A DNA stretch of 62,000 bases, taken from Gnetum montanum (lineage: Eukaryota; Streptophyta; Gnetopsida; Gnetales; Gnetaceae). The notes under the pieces are model-generated. The model made no database searches and had not been told where the DNA came from. It saw only the letters and a program-made list of their open reading frames with translations. The stretch is taken from contig MNCI01003927.1 of assembly GCA_015680685.1 (NCBI GenBank), positions 321,116 through 383,115 of the forward strand. Direction: 5' to 3'. This document shows, piece after piece, positions 44,796-54,601 of the stretch. The first letter of the stretch is position 1. Each line of letters starts with the position of its first letter. A program made the translations under genes and the position numbers.

Positions 44796-45701
44796 TAATG
44801 TAGAGCTAAACAGTCGATGCGTCGACTAGGCCATGTATACGGGGCCTCGTATATGCGGCCACATCGACAAAGCCTCGTTGATGCATCTATCCATGCGTCT
44901 ACGTGGCCCCTTTTACACAGTTCCTATTCTAGCCTATAAATAAGTGTACTTCTGCCACACTTAGGTACCTTTTTGGTAGTTGTAGCAAAGCTCTTATAGT
45001 TTGTTTCTGCAAGAGTTAGAATATTTTCCAAGTGCCCACAGTAGGTGTAAGAAAGGTGTCTGGCTCTTTATTCGAGCACTAATGTACTTGAGCCATTGGC
45101 GTGAACGGTAATAAAGATGAGCTTTTCAAGAATTTCTTGTAGTAATTGGACTTAGTCATTTGATGCATTTAATAGTTTAATATTTCTATGCTTTAATAAT
45201 TTCTTAAGTTTCTGTTGTTATTACTTTAATCACCATTTCTCTCTTATAGTTTGTAAAAAACCATAAGTACGACCATCTCGAACATAAACCCAACACTTGG
45301 CAACCCAATGATGCTTAATGTTTGGTAACCCAGTAGTGGCTAGGGGATGCTCAAGATGTGCATGGAAGATGGGTTCAGATACTTATACTATGAAGAGTTA
45401 AGATATAGATTAGGATAACTATAGATTACGTAATATTCCATTCCATAATTTCCATTTCAAGATTTAGCCGCTATAAGATAAAGTGTAAAAGGCATAAAAA
45501 TCATTTGCCTCAATCTCACTTAACCATCACAATTAGAACATCACAAGTGAGGTTGGAAAGACAACAACTGTTCTAACCCAAGGTTTTTCTAGTTAGGGTT
45601 TGGTGTATGCAAAGTGCTTACAGTCTACAGAATTCGACCAAGTCACATGTGAACGCCCATGATTCACATGGTTGGACGTAGGAGTACCTAGCCGCTCATC
45701 A
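44796..45701 (+). repeat. Ath-2 5' LTR
   Basis: Starts TAATGTAGAGC (the 3' copy starts TGATGAAACGC) and ends GCTCATCA. The promoter region holds GTATACGGGGCCTCGTATAT (44,835-44,854) and the hairpin CATCGAC/GTTGATG (44,862-44,883); TATA box at 44,935-44,941. Confidence 0.9.
44835..44941 (+). promoter_or_regulatory. Ath-2 LTR promoter
   Basis: Near-palindrome GTATACGGGGCCTCGTATAT, then ACATCGACAAAGCC, then TATAAAT at 44,935. In the 3' LTR the palindrome reads GTATACAGGGCCCCGTATAT (57,720-57,739). The internal promoter at 54,088-54,176 repeats both the palindrome and the GACAAAGCC block. Confidence 0.75.
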
Positions 45702-45702
45702 T

Positions 45703-45720
45703 TGGCACCATTGCCTAGGA
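45703..45720 (+). other. primer-binding site, Ath-2
   Basis: TGGCACCATTGCCTAGGA, two bases after the LTR end, matches 14 of 18 bases of the complement of the tRNA-Asp 3' end. Confidence 0.8.
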
Positions 45721-45865
45721 CTGTTAGTCTTACATGCACCATATAACCTTGGCAAAATTATCATTCATGTCGTTGGAACCAACCTAGGATAGTAAAATCT
45801 ATGCACACTAGGCAGCCTAAGTAAAAAGTAAGGTACACTAATTAGTGGATTATCTAACATCCAAC

Positions 45866-48420
45866 ATGTCTTCTTCTCAAAGGTGAGATGGATCCAACCC
45901 ACCTATGCCACAAGAATGTTGGGTGGTATACACGCATGTAGATGAATATGTCCTTGACTTCACCTTTATCCTACATCAAGATGAGCATCTGCACTAGTGG
46001 AACATGGAAGGCAACATCATACTACCACATGATCAATCGTCTTCTAGAATGCTGTTTCACAATCTTACTAGACTAGGAATTCAGGACTGCGGTGTGGAGT
46101 ACATCATGGAGGACCATGACTACTGGAACTATCATCCCACTAAGGCCCAACATGTACAAGACTAGCAACAAGCAGAAAAATATGAACACATGAAGGGGAA
46201 ACAGTTCAATAACCCCTTATTCTTGCAAGGGCTGCAGGATGATGGGGAACCTATCTTTCATAATTCCCATTCAATTGAACTTCCTCTGAGACATCAGATC
46301 ATTCAGTCCATCATTCAAAATAAGTAATCAAATGATCGAGATCCCTAGGAGGATGGAGGGTTACACAGGAGAGGTCATGGCACAAGCAGAGATGGGCATG
46401 AAAATCAGGGTCGTCATCAGAGTAGAGGGGGAGATCGATGCTGAGGCGATGGCAATTCTTCTCCCTCTTCTCCATCCTCTTGCTTCCATCTACCTTCATC
46501 TAGTTCCAACTCTGATTGGGACTGCAGTAGAAATGAACGAGGTGATGATGGTCATAGGGACTGAAGGGAATAACGTGACAGAGCGTGTGACCAATCACGT
46601 GGGCCTCACCATCAAGAAAGGAGAGGTAGCCAAACTCATCATAGACATCTTGGATTTTAGTAGGACTATGACTCGGATGAGCCATTGTTGGCTACTCAAA
46701 GCATGCTCCATATCGCCGAGGCAATCCAAATACCCAGTAGGCACTTGAAAGATAGTCAGATCAAGTGCATTGACATGAAAAATATTCCCAGATTTGAAGG
46801 GGAATATAATTGTGATCTACAAAATCACTTGCAAGTATTTCATGATGCTTGCACCCTACAGAACATCGATAATGATTGGCAAAAACTAAAGTTGTTCCCT
46901 CGCACACTCATCAAAGAAGCAGAAAGCTTGTACTAGTTTTTGAAGCCAAAATTAATTAGGAGATGGAGTACAATGCTAGAGATCTTCAATGACAAGTATA
47001 AAACCTACTCCAGAGTGGTGAACCTAAGACACCAAATCCAAGGGTGGAAGCAAGGTAGTCATAAACCCTTGGATGTAGCCATGAGCAAATACTACTCACT
47101 ATTACATCAATGCCCTAGTCATGGCTACTCTTAGTGGGCACAACTTTTTCATATCATTGATGGGCTCTGCTTTGAAACTAGAAAGACCCTTGGCATGTAT
47201 GCCCAAGGATAACTATCAAAACTAAGATCCCATCAATTACAGCACTTAATTGAGCAAGTGGCTAAAGAAGAGGGGGAACTTAGGAAGAAGGAGAGTGCAA
47301 AGGAGTTTAATCGGGATCCCTCCATCAGAAAGGAGGTCTGATTTTGTGAAGATGAGGAGGAATCACCATTGGATGTAGTGGTAAACCAAAAAACCTTGCC
47401 CCTACAAAAATTTTCCTCTAAAATATCGACAAAGGTTAGCAAGATGTGGAACTCTTTGGATGAAAATTTCAAAGTGTTTCAAAAATCACAGAGGAGTCTA
47501 AAGAGCAAGGTAATGATCATAATCGGTGTAGGAAGAAGGAAGCTGAACATGCCCACCATAAAGGTAAGGAAAAAGTTGCTCTAGAAAAATAGGTTGCAAA
47601 CTCTAATACAAAGGAAGATGATGAATATGAAATATGCCAATATGAACATCCTAAGGGGTGTTGTCCCGTGATGTCACATCTACAAGATTCTAGGGTGTAT
47701 GCATTGAATCCTCGCTTGACAAAGAGGCAAACACCCTAAAGGTTGCCTTACCCACAAGGTAATCCTAGGCAGTTCCACTAACAACAAGGATATTATCCAA
47801 GTGAAGTGCCACCGCAACCTTACGAATACTTTCAGCAATGGTAGCACCCACAAGCGTGGGGGATGCAACCTTTGAGGTAGTAGTACCCTTACTGACAACC
47901 AGATCCCTATGGCTACTATGTTCAGCAACTAGTCTCCCTGTAGGACTCTTCCAATCATGCAACCTTTTAGAATTATTACCGCCCCCTAGAATATTTTTGA
48001 CCATAGTCTCCATCACCTAGGGGGAAGGCCCACATCTCTACTATCCTCCATCACCTTCTCTTTCTATCCCTAGTCAGCAACACCCCACTCAATTACCACC
48101 TGCTCCACATATGCAAGGGGAAATACCACCACAGCCACAACAATGCAACGCTACAAGGGTTATCAACCTACAACTAGCTCCTCAGCCAAGTGGACCAAAA
48201 GCCAAGCCACAGAAACATCCCTTTTTCTGGCCCAATAACCTAAGCATACCCTCACACACACCTATGGCTAGTGCCTTTGAACCTAAAAATGCCTCCACTA
48301 TTCCACCCTTTGAGCAGCCTTCAAACCAAACGCCCTCCAATGAACAAATAGTCATGCTCACACATGTCGTGACTGATTGGATAAAGGTAGGTCATATTTC
48401 CTAGAAATTGATTGATCTGA
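45866..48420 (+). pseudogene. gag: Ath-2 gag (decayed)
   Basis: Capsid precursor. ATG 45,866 opens MSSSQ; then VDEYVLDFTFILHQDEH (45,940-45,990). A region at about 46,330-46,660 is rich in Arg, Asp, His and Ser (RDGHENQGRHQSRGGDR), likely nucleic-acid binding; it is absent from Ath-1. The core is clear: FEGEYNCDLQNHLQVFHDAC (46,795-46,855), YKTYSRVVNLRHQIQGWK (46,995-47,050), AMSKYYSLLHQCPSHGYS and HIIDGLCFETRKTLGMYA (47,150-47,205). The C-terminus is Pro/Gln-rich. No zinc knuckle seen. Stops and shifts interrupt it. Confidence 0.85.
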
Positions 48421-48700
48421 GAAGCCCCCTCATCTCTCTTCAAGTGGCAGGAAATGAGTCATGTAAGGCTCTTCTAGATTCGGTGTTGGAAGTCAACTTG
48501 ATTTCACATGACATGTACAAGACTTGGAACTTGCCCCCATTGAAGAAGAGCAACATTCGGCTCAAGCTGGTAGACTAATCCATTACTGTTGCCTTGGGAT
48601 TGGTGAAAGACATTGTGACCACTATTTGTGGGTGGTCCTATCCTGCTGACTTCCTCATCATCTGTGTTGAGAATTGCAAGGGGAATTTCCCATCATAATG
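48421..48700 (+). pseudogene. pro: Ath-2 protease domain (decayed)
   Basis: LISLQVAGNESCKALLDSVLEVNLISHDMYKT corresponds to the Athila ALLDLGASVNLMP region, with DSVL where D-L-G-A is expected, so the active site is lost. WSYPADFLIICVENC matches the following conserved segment. It sits directly after gag in the usual order. Confidence 0.75.
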
Positions 48701-48899
48701 AGAAGAGCTTGGTTGAGCACGGTGGATGCAAGATTGGGGCTCCAAGATCTTTTCCTTTAAATTTCAAAGGAAAATCCTTTTGGGAAGATCTTGAATAAGT
48801 GCATTCCATGCATCGCATACAGTGACTCCGAGTGGAACTGTGTGCAGTAGCTATGGTCCACTAAGTAGACATCTATTCAAGCATGCAGTTGGTGTACCA

Positions 48900-51800
48900 A
48901 GGAATCACAAGTTCAAAAATTCCTGTACATAGCATCCACAAATCAAGAAGGCATCCAATCATTGACCACTGATCCTGCTAGTAGCACTTTGTGCATGGAA
49001 CCATCTGAGAGGCTTGTACGTGCCTAGGTAGAAAGAAAGGATGATTTGGAAGAGGTTTATCAATAAGTATCCACTATTGCTAGCCATGATGATTGGGGAA
49101 AGTTGCAAATCCATGAAAGTTTTAAAAAAGAGCCCTTGGAACACAAATCCTTACCAGCCCACTTAGAATATGCATTTTTACAGAATGGGAAATTGATGAT
49201 TATCAATGCCACCCTTGCTCCTGAACAAAAGAGGAAGTTGCTAAAGGTGGTGAACAAATGAGATGTTTCTTTTACATGGTCGTATCTTGAATTAACAGGA
49301 GTTGATCCTAGGGTTTTCCAACATTAGATTTATATTAACCCCTTCATGAAGCCATGATGATAACCACAAAGGTGATTGAACCCGAAATTGAAGCAGGTCA
49401 TCAAAGATGAAATTGAGTAGTTGTTGAAAGTGGGGTTCATCTACTCTATTGCTGATAGCAAATGGGTTAGCCCACTCATTATTGTACCAAAGAACGGTGG
49501 CAAATGGAGGGTCTATATAGATTTCTAATTGCTCAACATAGCTACCTTCAAAGATCACTTGTCAGTTCCATTTGTGGACCAAGTGTTGGATACCATCATG
49601 GGGCATCGTTATTATAGCTTTTGGATGGTTATAGCGGCTATAATCAAATCCAAATTGCACCAGGCCAAGAAAACCTTCACAAGTCCCTGGGGGACTTTTG
49701 CATACAAAAATATGCCCTTTGTCCTGTGTAATGTGCTTGCCACTTTCCAATGCCTTGTCCTCAGAATCTTCTAGCAGCAAACTGGCAATGGGGTAGAAGT
49801 CTTCATGGATGACTTCTCTACCTATGGAGCCACATTTGATTAAGCCTTGGACTGCCTTGAGAAAGTTCTAAAAAGATATGTGGAAACTAATCTATGGCTC
49901 AACTGGTAGAAAAGCCACTTAATGGTCCAAGAGGGCATTGTGCTAGGGCATCATATCTCACAAATAGGGATTAGTGTGGATCATAAAAAAATTAGAGGCA
50001 TCCAAGGAATCACCAGGAAACCAAGCATTGTAAAAGATGTTTAGTCATTCCTTGGCCACTATGGTTACTATCAATGCTTCATTGAAAATTTTTTGAAGAT
50101 CGCCAAGCTATTGGTGGAACTCACGAAGAAAGATGATCCATTCATCTAGACTAGGGAATGTGAATCTACATTCCAAACACTTAAACAGAAACTCGTAGAG
50201 ACTCTAGTTCTATGGGCATCTGATTGGTCCAGAACCTACCACAACATGATGGATGCATCCAACTATGCATTGGGAGTTGTGCTTACATAGTGGGATGACC
50301 AAAAATGCCCATACTATATTCATTGTGCAAGTCATAGCATTGTGGGTACTCAGCTTAACTACACCACCACTAAAAAAGAGTTGATGGTGGTGGTGTTTTC
50401 CTTGGAAAAATTCTAACACTATGTGCTCGGGTATAAGGTTTCATGCATATTGACCATAGTGCCATCTAGTTCCTAATAAACAAACCAATGGTGAGCCCCC
50501 GTATCATACGGTGGCTGGTGATTCTTCAATAATTTGACCTCACTATGGTAGACTGGAAGGGAATCGAGAATGTGGTTGCTGGCCACTTGTCTCGGCTATG
50601 ATGGGATAACGCAGAAGAGGAGGAGCCACTCTCTGACCAATTTCTAGATGAACTCTTCTTCATGAGATTGATCGAGATGCAAGTGCCCAAAGAATCACCT
50701 TGGTTTAACCACATCCTCACTTATCTTACAACCCAGGAATTGTCAAAGGAGTGGGGCCATCGGTAGAAACAACTATTTCTCCATAAGGCCAAGCGCTTCA
50801 TGGAAATTAATGGCCACCTTTATAAGGTATGTGTAGATGGCCTAGTTCGATGGTGTGTCCCTAATGATGATACACTATGCATCCTCCAAGATGCTCACGA
50901 GGGCCCTTGTGGGGGCCACTATGTTGGATGATGCACGATCATTAAGATCCTGCTTGTAGGATATTATTGGCCTACAATTTTTAGGGATGCACAATGGTTC
51001 ACCCACTCTTGTGAACAATGCCAGAGAGATGGTGGGATGTCTACATGAATGGAGGGACCTCAATAGTGGATCCAACCACTAGAGCCCTTTGACATCTAGC
51101 GCATCAACTCCATGGGTCCCATCACACCCCTATCCAACAGAAAGGTGTACATCACCATTATTGTGGACTACTGCACAAAGTGGGTGAAGGCAATAGCCAT
51201 CATTGATTATTCCTCCAACATCGCTACATGATTTGTCCAACAAAAAATCATAAATAGGTTTGGAGTGCCACGTGCACTCATCTTAGACAATCGAACTTAT
51301 TTCATAGGCATCACCTTTCATAAACTCATGCAATGCTTGGGGGTTACCCATAAATTTACAACACCTTATCACTTCCAAGCCAACAGGTAGGCCAAAGTCA
51401 TCAATAGGGAGATCACCAAAATCCTCACTTGAACCATCAATAAATATAGGAAGGATTGGAGCACCAAACTTAATGATGCCCTCTAGGCCTATTGCTCCAC
51501 TTGGAAACTTCCTATAGGTTACTCTCCTTATGATTTAGTGTAGAGTAAGCTACTAAAACTTCCAATATAGGCAGAACTCCAAACACTATCTATAGCCTAT
51601 GACTTGGGTCTTGACCTACCACTAGCACAACGTGAACAACTTATCAACCTAAATGTGCTTGATGAGAATCGACTGGTGGCCCTATCAGCAAATGAGATAC
51701 ACAAGGCCTACAATAAAAAAAACATGATCTAAGGATTCAAAAGGTAACATTTAAATGTGAAGATAAGGTACTTTACTGGAACCCCACATATGTACCATAA

Positions 51801-51930
51801 ATGAAAAAGTTTCAAACATTATAGGAAGGACCTTACATTGTCTCTGAAACCTTCCCATCTAAGGCCTTGCTTATACACAAACTTGAGGACCCCATGAGAA
51901 CAAAATTGGTCAATCGGCAACAATTAAAAC
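48900..51930 (+). pseudogene. pol: Ath-2 RT, RNase H and integrase (decayed)
   Basis: RT begins near 49,210; recognisable are VPFVDQVLDTIMGH (49,570-49,610), SPWGTFAYKNMPFVLCNVLATFQ (49,680-49,750), and VFMDDFSTYG (49,800-49,830), the active site in Athila form. LGHHISQIGI, then SFLGHYGYYQCFIENFLKIAK (50,045-50,105) lead to RNase H (MDASNYALGVVL near 50,250; TTKKELMVVVFSLEKF near 50,370; VDWKGIENVVAGHLSRL near 50,550). Integrase: HEGPCGGH and CEQCQRDGG zinc region (50,890-51,035), YITIIVDYCTKWVKA (51,150), LILDNRTYF (51,280). After that the tail decays to about 51,930. Stops are numerous, mainly TAG. In contrast to the Tat elements there is one RNase H. Confidence 0.85.
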
Positions 51931-54080
51931 ATTTTTGTGAACTCCACCAAACTAGTGCTACCACCTCATTATCACCAGGACAACCTTGTTTCATTTTTCA
52001 AGTCTCCTCCTTCTAGCCTAGTCGTGGGGGAGACTATCCTCCATGCTAATCCATTCTACTATGCTCCTCACTATTTTTGGAACATTTTGTTTTCCACTTT
52101 TTTATTTTTCAAACATCATTAATATGTTTTCCAATTCTTGATAAATTTTCCTTTCTTTAATTACTTTTCCATTTCTTTGTTGCTTATTTATGCATGTGTG
52201 TGTGTTTAATTTCCAATAGGTTGCTAATAATTTGTCTTATTGTCATTAGGTATGGTGTGGATGGTTTTCATTGCGATGGATCACGTGAAATAGTCCACCT
52301 ATTTTATCTTGCTCCCACCCTCGCATTGTTCTCCTTGGAATTTACATTTACTTTTATCTCATAAAATCGACAGTGAGTCCACATGATCCACCCATTCATC
52401 CACTCCATGGTTTTCCTCCATTTGGAAACATGCAACCCCCTTCACTTAAAAACATTTTAATTAATGTGTGACTTGTGTAGTTCCCAGACTCAGGGATGAC
52501 CCAATGGTTTGAATCGGGTGTGACTTCAAGGGGAATGCAACATTTTTTGTCCTCCTCTATCCCCTGGGTTGTGAAAGTGTCCTTACAGATTTCTGACCAC
52601 TCCAAGTTCTTCTCTACAAGGAAGCTCCTTGGCAATTTGACCTTGCATGGTGTGGTTCTCATTGCAAAAACACAAAAAAAAAAACATGAGGATTCAAAGA
52701 ACACCCCTTGGTTGAATGCATGCAACCAAGAATGTGTCTTTGCATGGTGTGGTTCCCACAAAATCAAAATAAAAACAAAAATAAAATCCTAACTATGTGG
52801 GAATTCAAAGCACACCCCTTAGAATTTACATTTACTTTTATCTCATAAAATCGACAGTGAGTCCACATCATCCACCCATTCATCCACTCCATGGTTTTCC
52901 TCCATTTGGAAACATGCAACCCCCTTCACTTAAAAACATTTTAATTAATGTGTGACTTGTGTAGTTCCCAGACTCAAGGATGACCCAATGGTTTGAATTG
53001 GGTGTGACTTCAAGGGGAATGCAACATTTGTTATCCTCCTCTATCCCCTGGGTTGTGGAAGTGTCCTTTTAGATTTTTGACCACTCCAAGTTCTTCTCTA
53101 CAAGGAAGCTCCTTGGCAATTTGACCTTGCATGGTGTGGTTCTCATTGCAAAAACACAAAAAAAGAAACATGAGGAATCAAAAGCACACCCCTTGGTCGA
53201 ATGCATGCAACCGAGAATGTGTCTTTGCATGGTGTGGTTCCCACAAAATCACAATAAAAATAAAAATAAAATCCTAACTATGTGGGAATTCAAAGCACAC
53301 CCCTTAGAATGCCTCTCACGGGCTACAAACACTAGTTATGGGACTCACTCCATCCCCTCTAACTTAGTCTCGTTTCACTTCCTTCCTCTCATGCCTGTTG
53401 GAGTGGTGGTTCTCTATGGGTGCATTCTTGTACACTTTGGTGGTGGATGAGTCTTTGCATGTTGCTGCGATGTCACTGTATGTGGTTGGTTTTGGGTCTA
53501 AGCTTAGGAAAGGTCCTATCGGGTCACTTAACCATAACTTCACATGGGGTTTCATGTGATCGATAATTGGAATTCCAATTCTCTCTCCTCTCTCTTCATC
53601 CATTTCTCCCCATGACTCACCTCACTACCCATCTTATGTTTTAATGGTTTTTCAATATTTCCATGAACTCCTCATGCTTCGACAAGTTTTCATGGATGGG
53701 AGTATTAACTTATGATCACCATTTCTTGACCCCAGGGCCCACGGACTTTGGTGTTGAGGATATGCAAGGGCTACTGTGGCTACCTCTTGCTATGGGGAGG
53801 ACCTACTTGCATATCCATGGTCCCATTTGTTAGTCTCCCATCCTCTTGATTCTGTTGGTTGATTATTTCCATGCTACCCATTGCTCAATTTCTCTCCATG
53901 GAGATTCTTTCTCACAACATTCTCCTACTATTTGACTCCCTTTTTTGCCCCACTTACATTCCTCTCTCTCCTAGCTAAGTTCCTGCTCTCTAAAGCTCCT
54001 AAACCGCTCCAATTTGGCATTTTTTCATCAATTTTTTTAGGCTTCCTTTGTCGGGTCAACATTGGTCAACAAGTGCAACC
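51931..54080 (+). other. Ath-2 post-pol spacer
   Basis: No gene. It contains the 484-base duplication at 52,338-53,306 and blocks also seen after gag in Ath-1 (GGGGAGGACCTACTTGCAT near 53,795). Short open frames here come from the duplication and have no known motif. Confidence 0.6.
52338..53306 (+). repeat. 484-bp tandem duplication in the Ath-2 spacer
   Basis: GAATTTACATTTAC starts copies at 52,338 and 52,822, spacing 484; the second copy ends at about 53,306. Each begins and ends at CCTTRGAAT, so the duplication probably arose through this short homology. Within each unit TTGCATGGTGTGGTTC occurs twice, 97 bases apart. The copies differ at scattered sites, so it is not a recent copy error. 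Confidence 0.9.
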
Positions 54081-54087
54081 CCCCTAT

Positions 54088-54176
54088 GTATACGGGGCCC
54101 CGTATACGTAGCCCCCTATGTATACATGGCCATGTATATGCAGTCCCATTGACAAAGCCATAAAACTCTATATATA
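54088..54176 (+). promoter_or_regulatory. internal promoter of Ath-2 ORF3
   Basis: Two perfect palindromes, GTATACGGGGCCCCGTATAC (54,088-54,107) and TATACATGGCCATGTATA (54,121-54,138), then CATTGACAAAGCC, then TATATATA (54,169-54,176). These are the elements of the Ath-2 LTR promoter. Confidence 0.7.
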
Positions 54177-54322
54177 CCATGTTACGCCTTACATTTTTGC
54201 TCCTTCTGCAACCAAATTGGGGGGAGATTTTTTCAATTTTTCTACCTCACTTCTTCCCAAGTACCTACACTTTCTATCGCATGTTCGTATCAACCTATCC
54301 TTCCCCTCTTTAGCAACCAGAG

Positions 54323-54601
54323 GTATGCTCTTAGTTGTGGGGGGTTGAGGTCTATTGTAATAACAATTAAAATTAAATTTGATATATATAGACTTACCAC
54401 CTCTTAAAGGGAGAAACAAAAACAATATTCTAACCCCAACTCATGCCTTATTATTTCTAGTTTTAAGCCATCAACAAATACTCTGGGAGATTTAATGGGA
54501 TGCATGTGCTAGCACCATAACTTAGTCAAACTGAGAAGGTATATGAGGGCCATTTTGAGCAACTTGTGCACAATTTAATTAGTGGTTATGTTTGGTTGCA
54601 G
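54323..54601 (+). other. 5' intron before Ath-2 ORF3 (279 bp)
   Basis: Donor AGAG/GTATGC at 54,323; acceptor TTTGGTTGCAG ending at 54,601, directly before ATGGC. The acceptor-ATG junction is the same in Ath-1 (22,319/22,320). Confidence 0.6.

Noticed and set aside
46332-46748. 138-codon open frame as a separate protein
   Set aside because: It is a shifted reading of the Arg/Asp/His-rich part of Ath-2 gag; the gag frame there matches the upstream and downstream gag segments.
53121-53450. 109-codon open frame
   Set aside because: It arises from the 484-base tandem duplication of a spacer; a shortened version appears in the first copy (52,643 on) and no protein motif is present.
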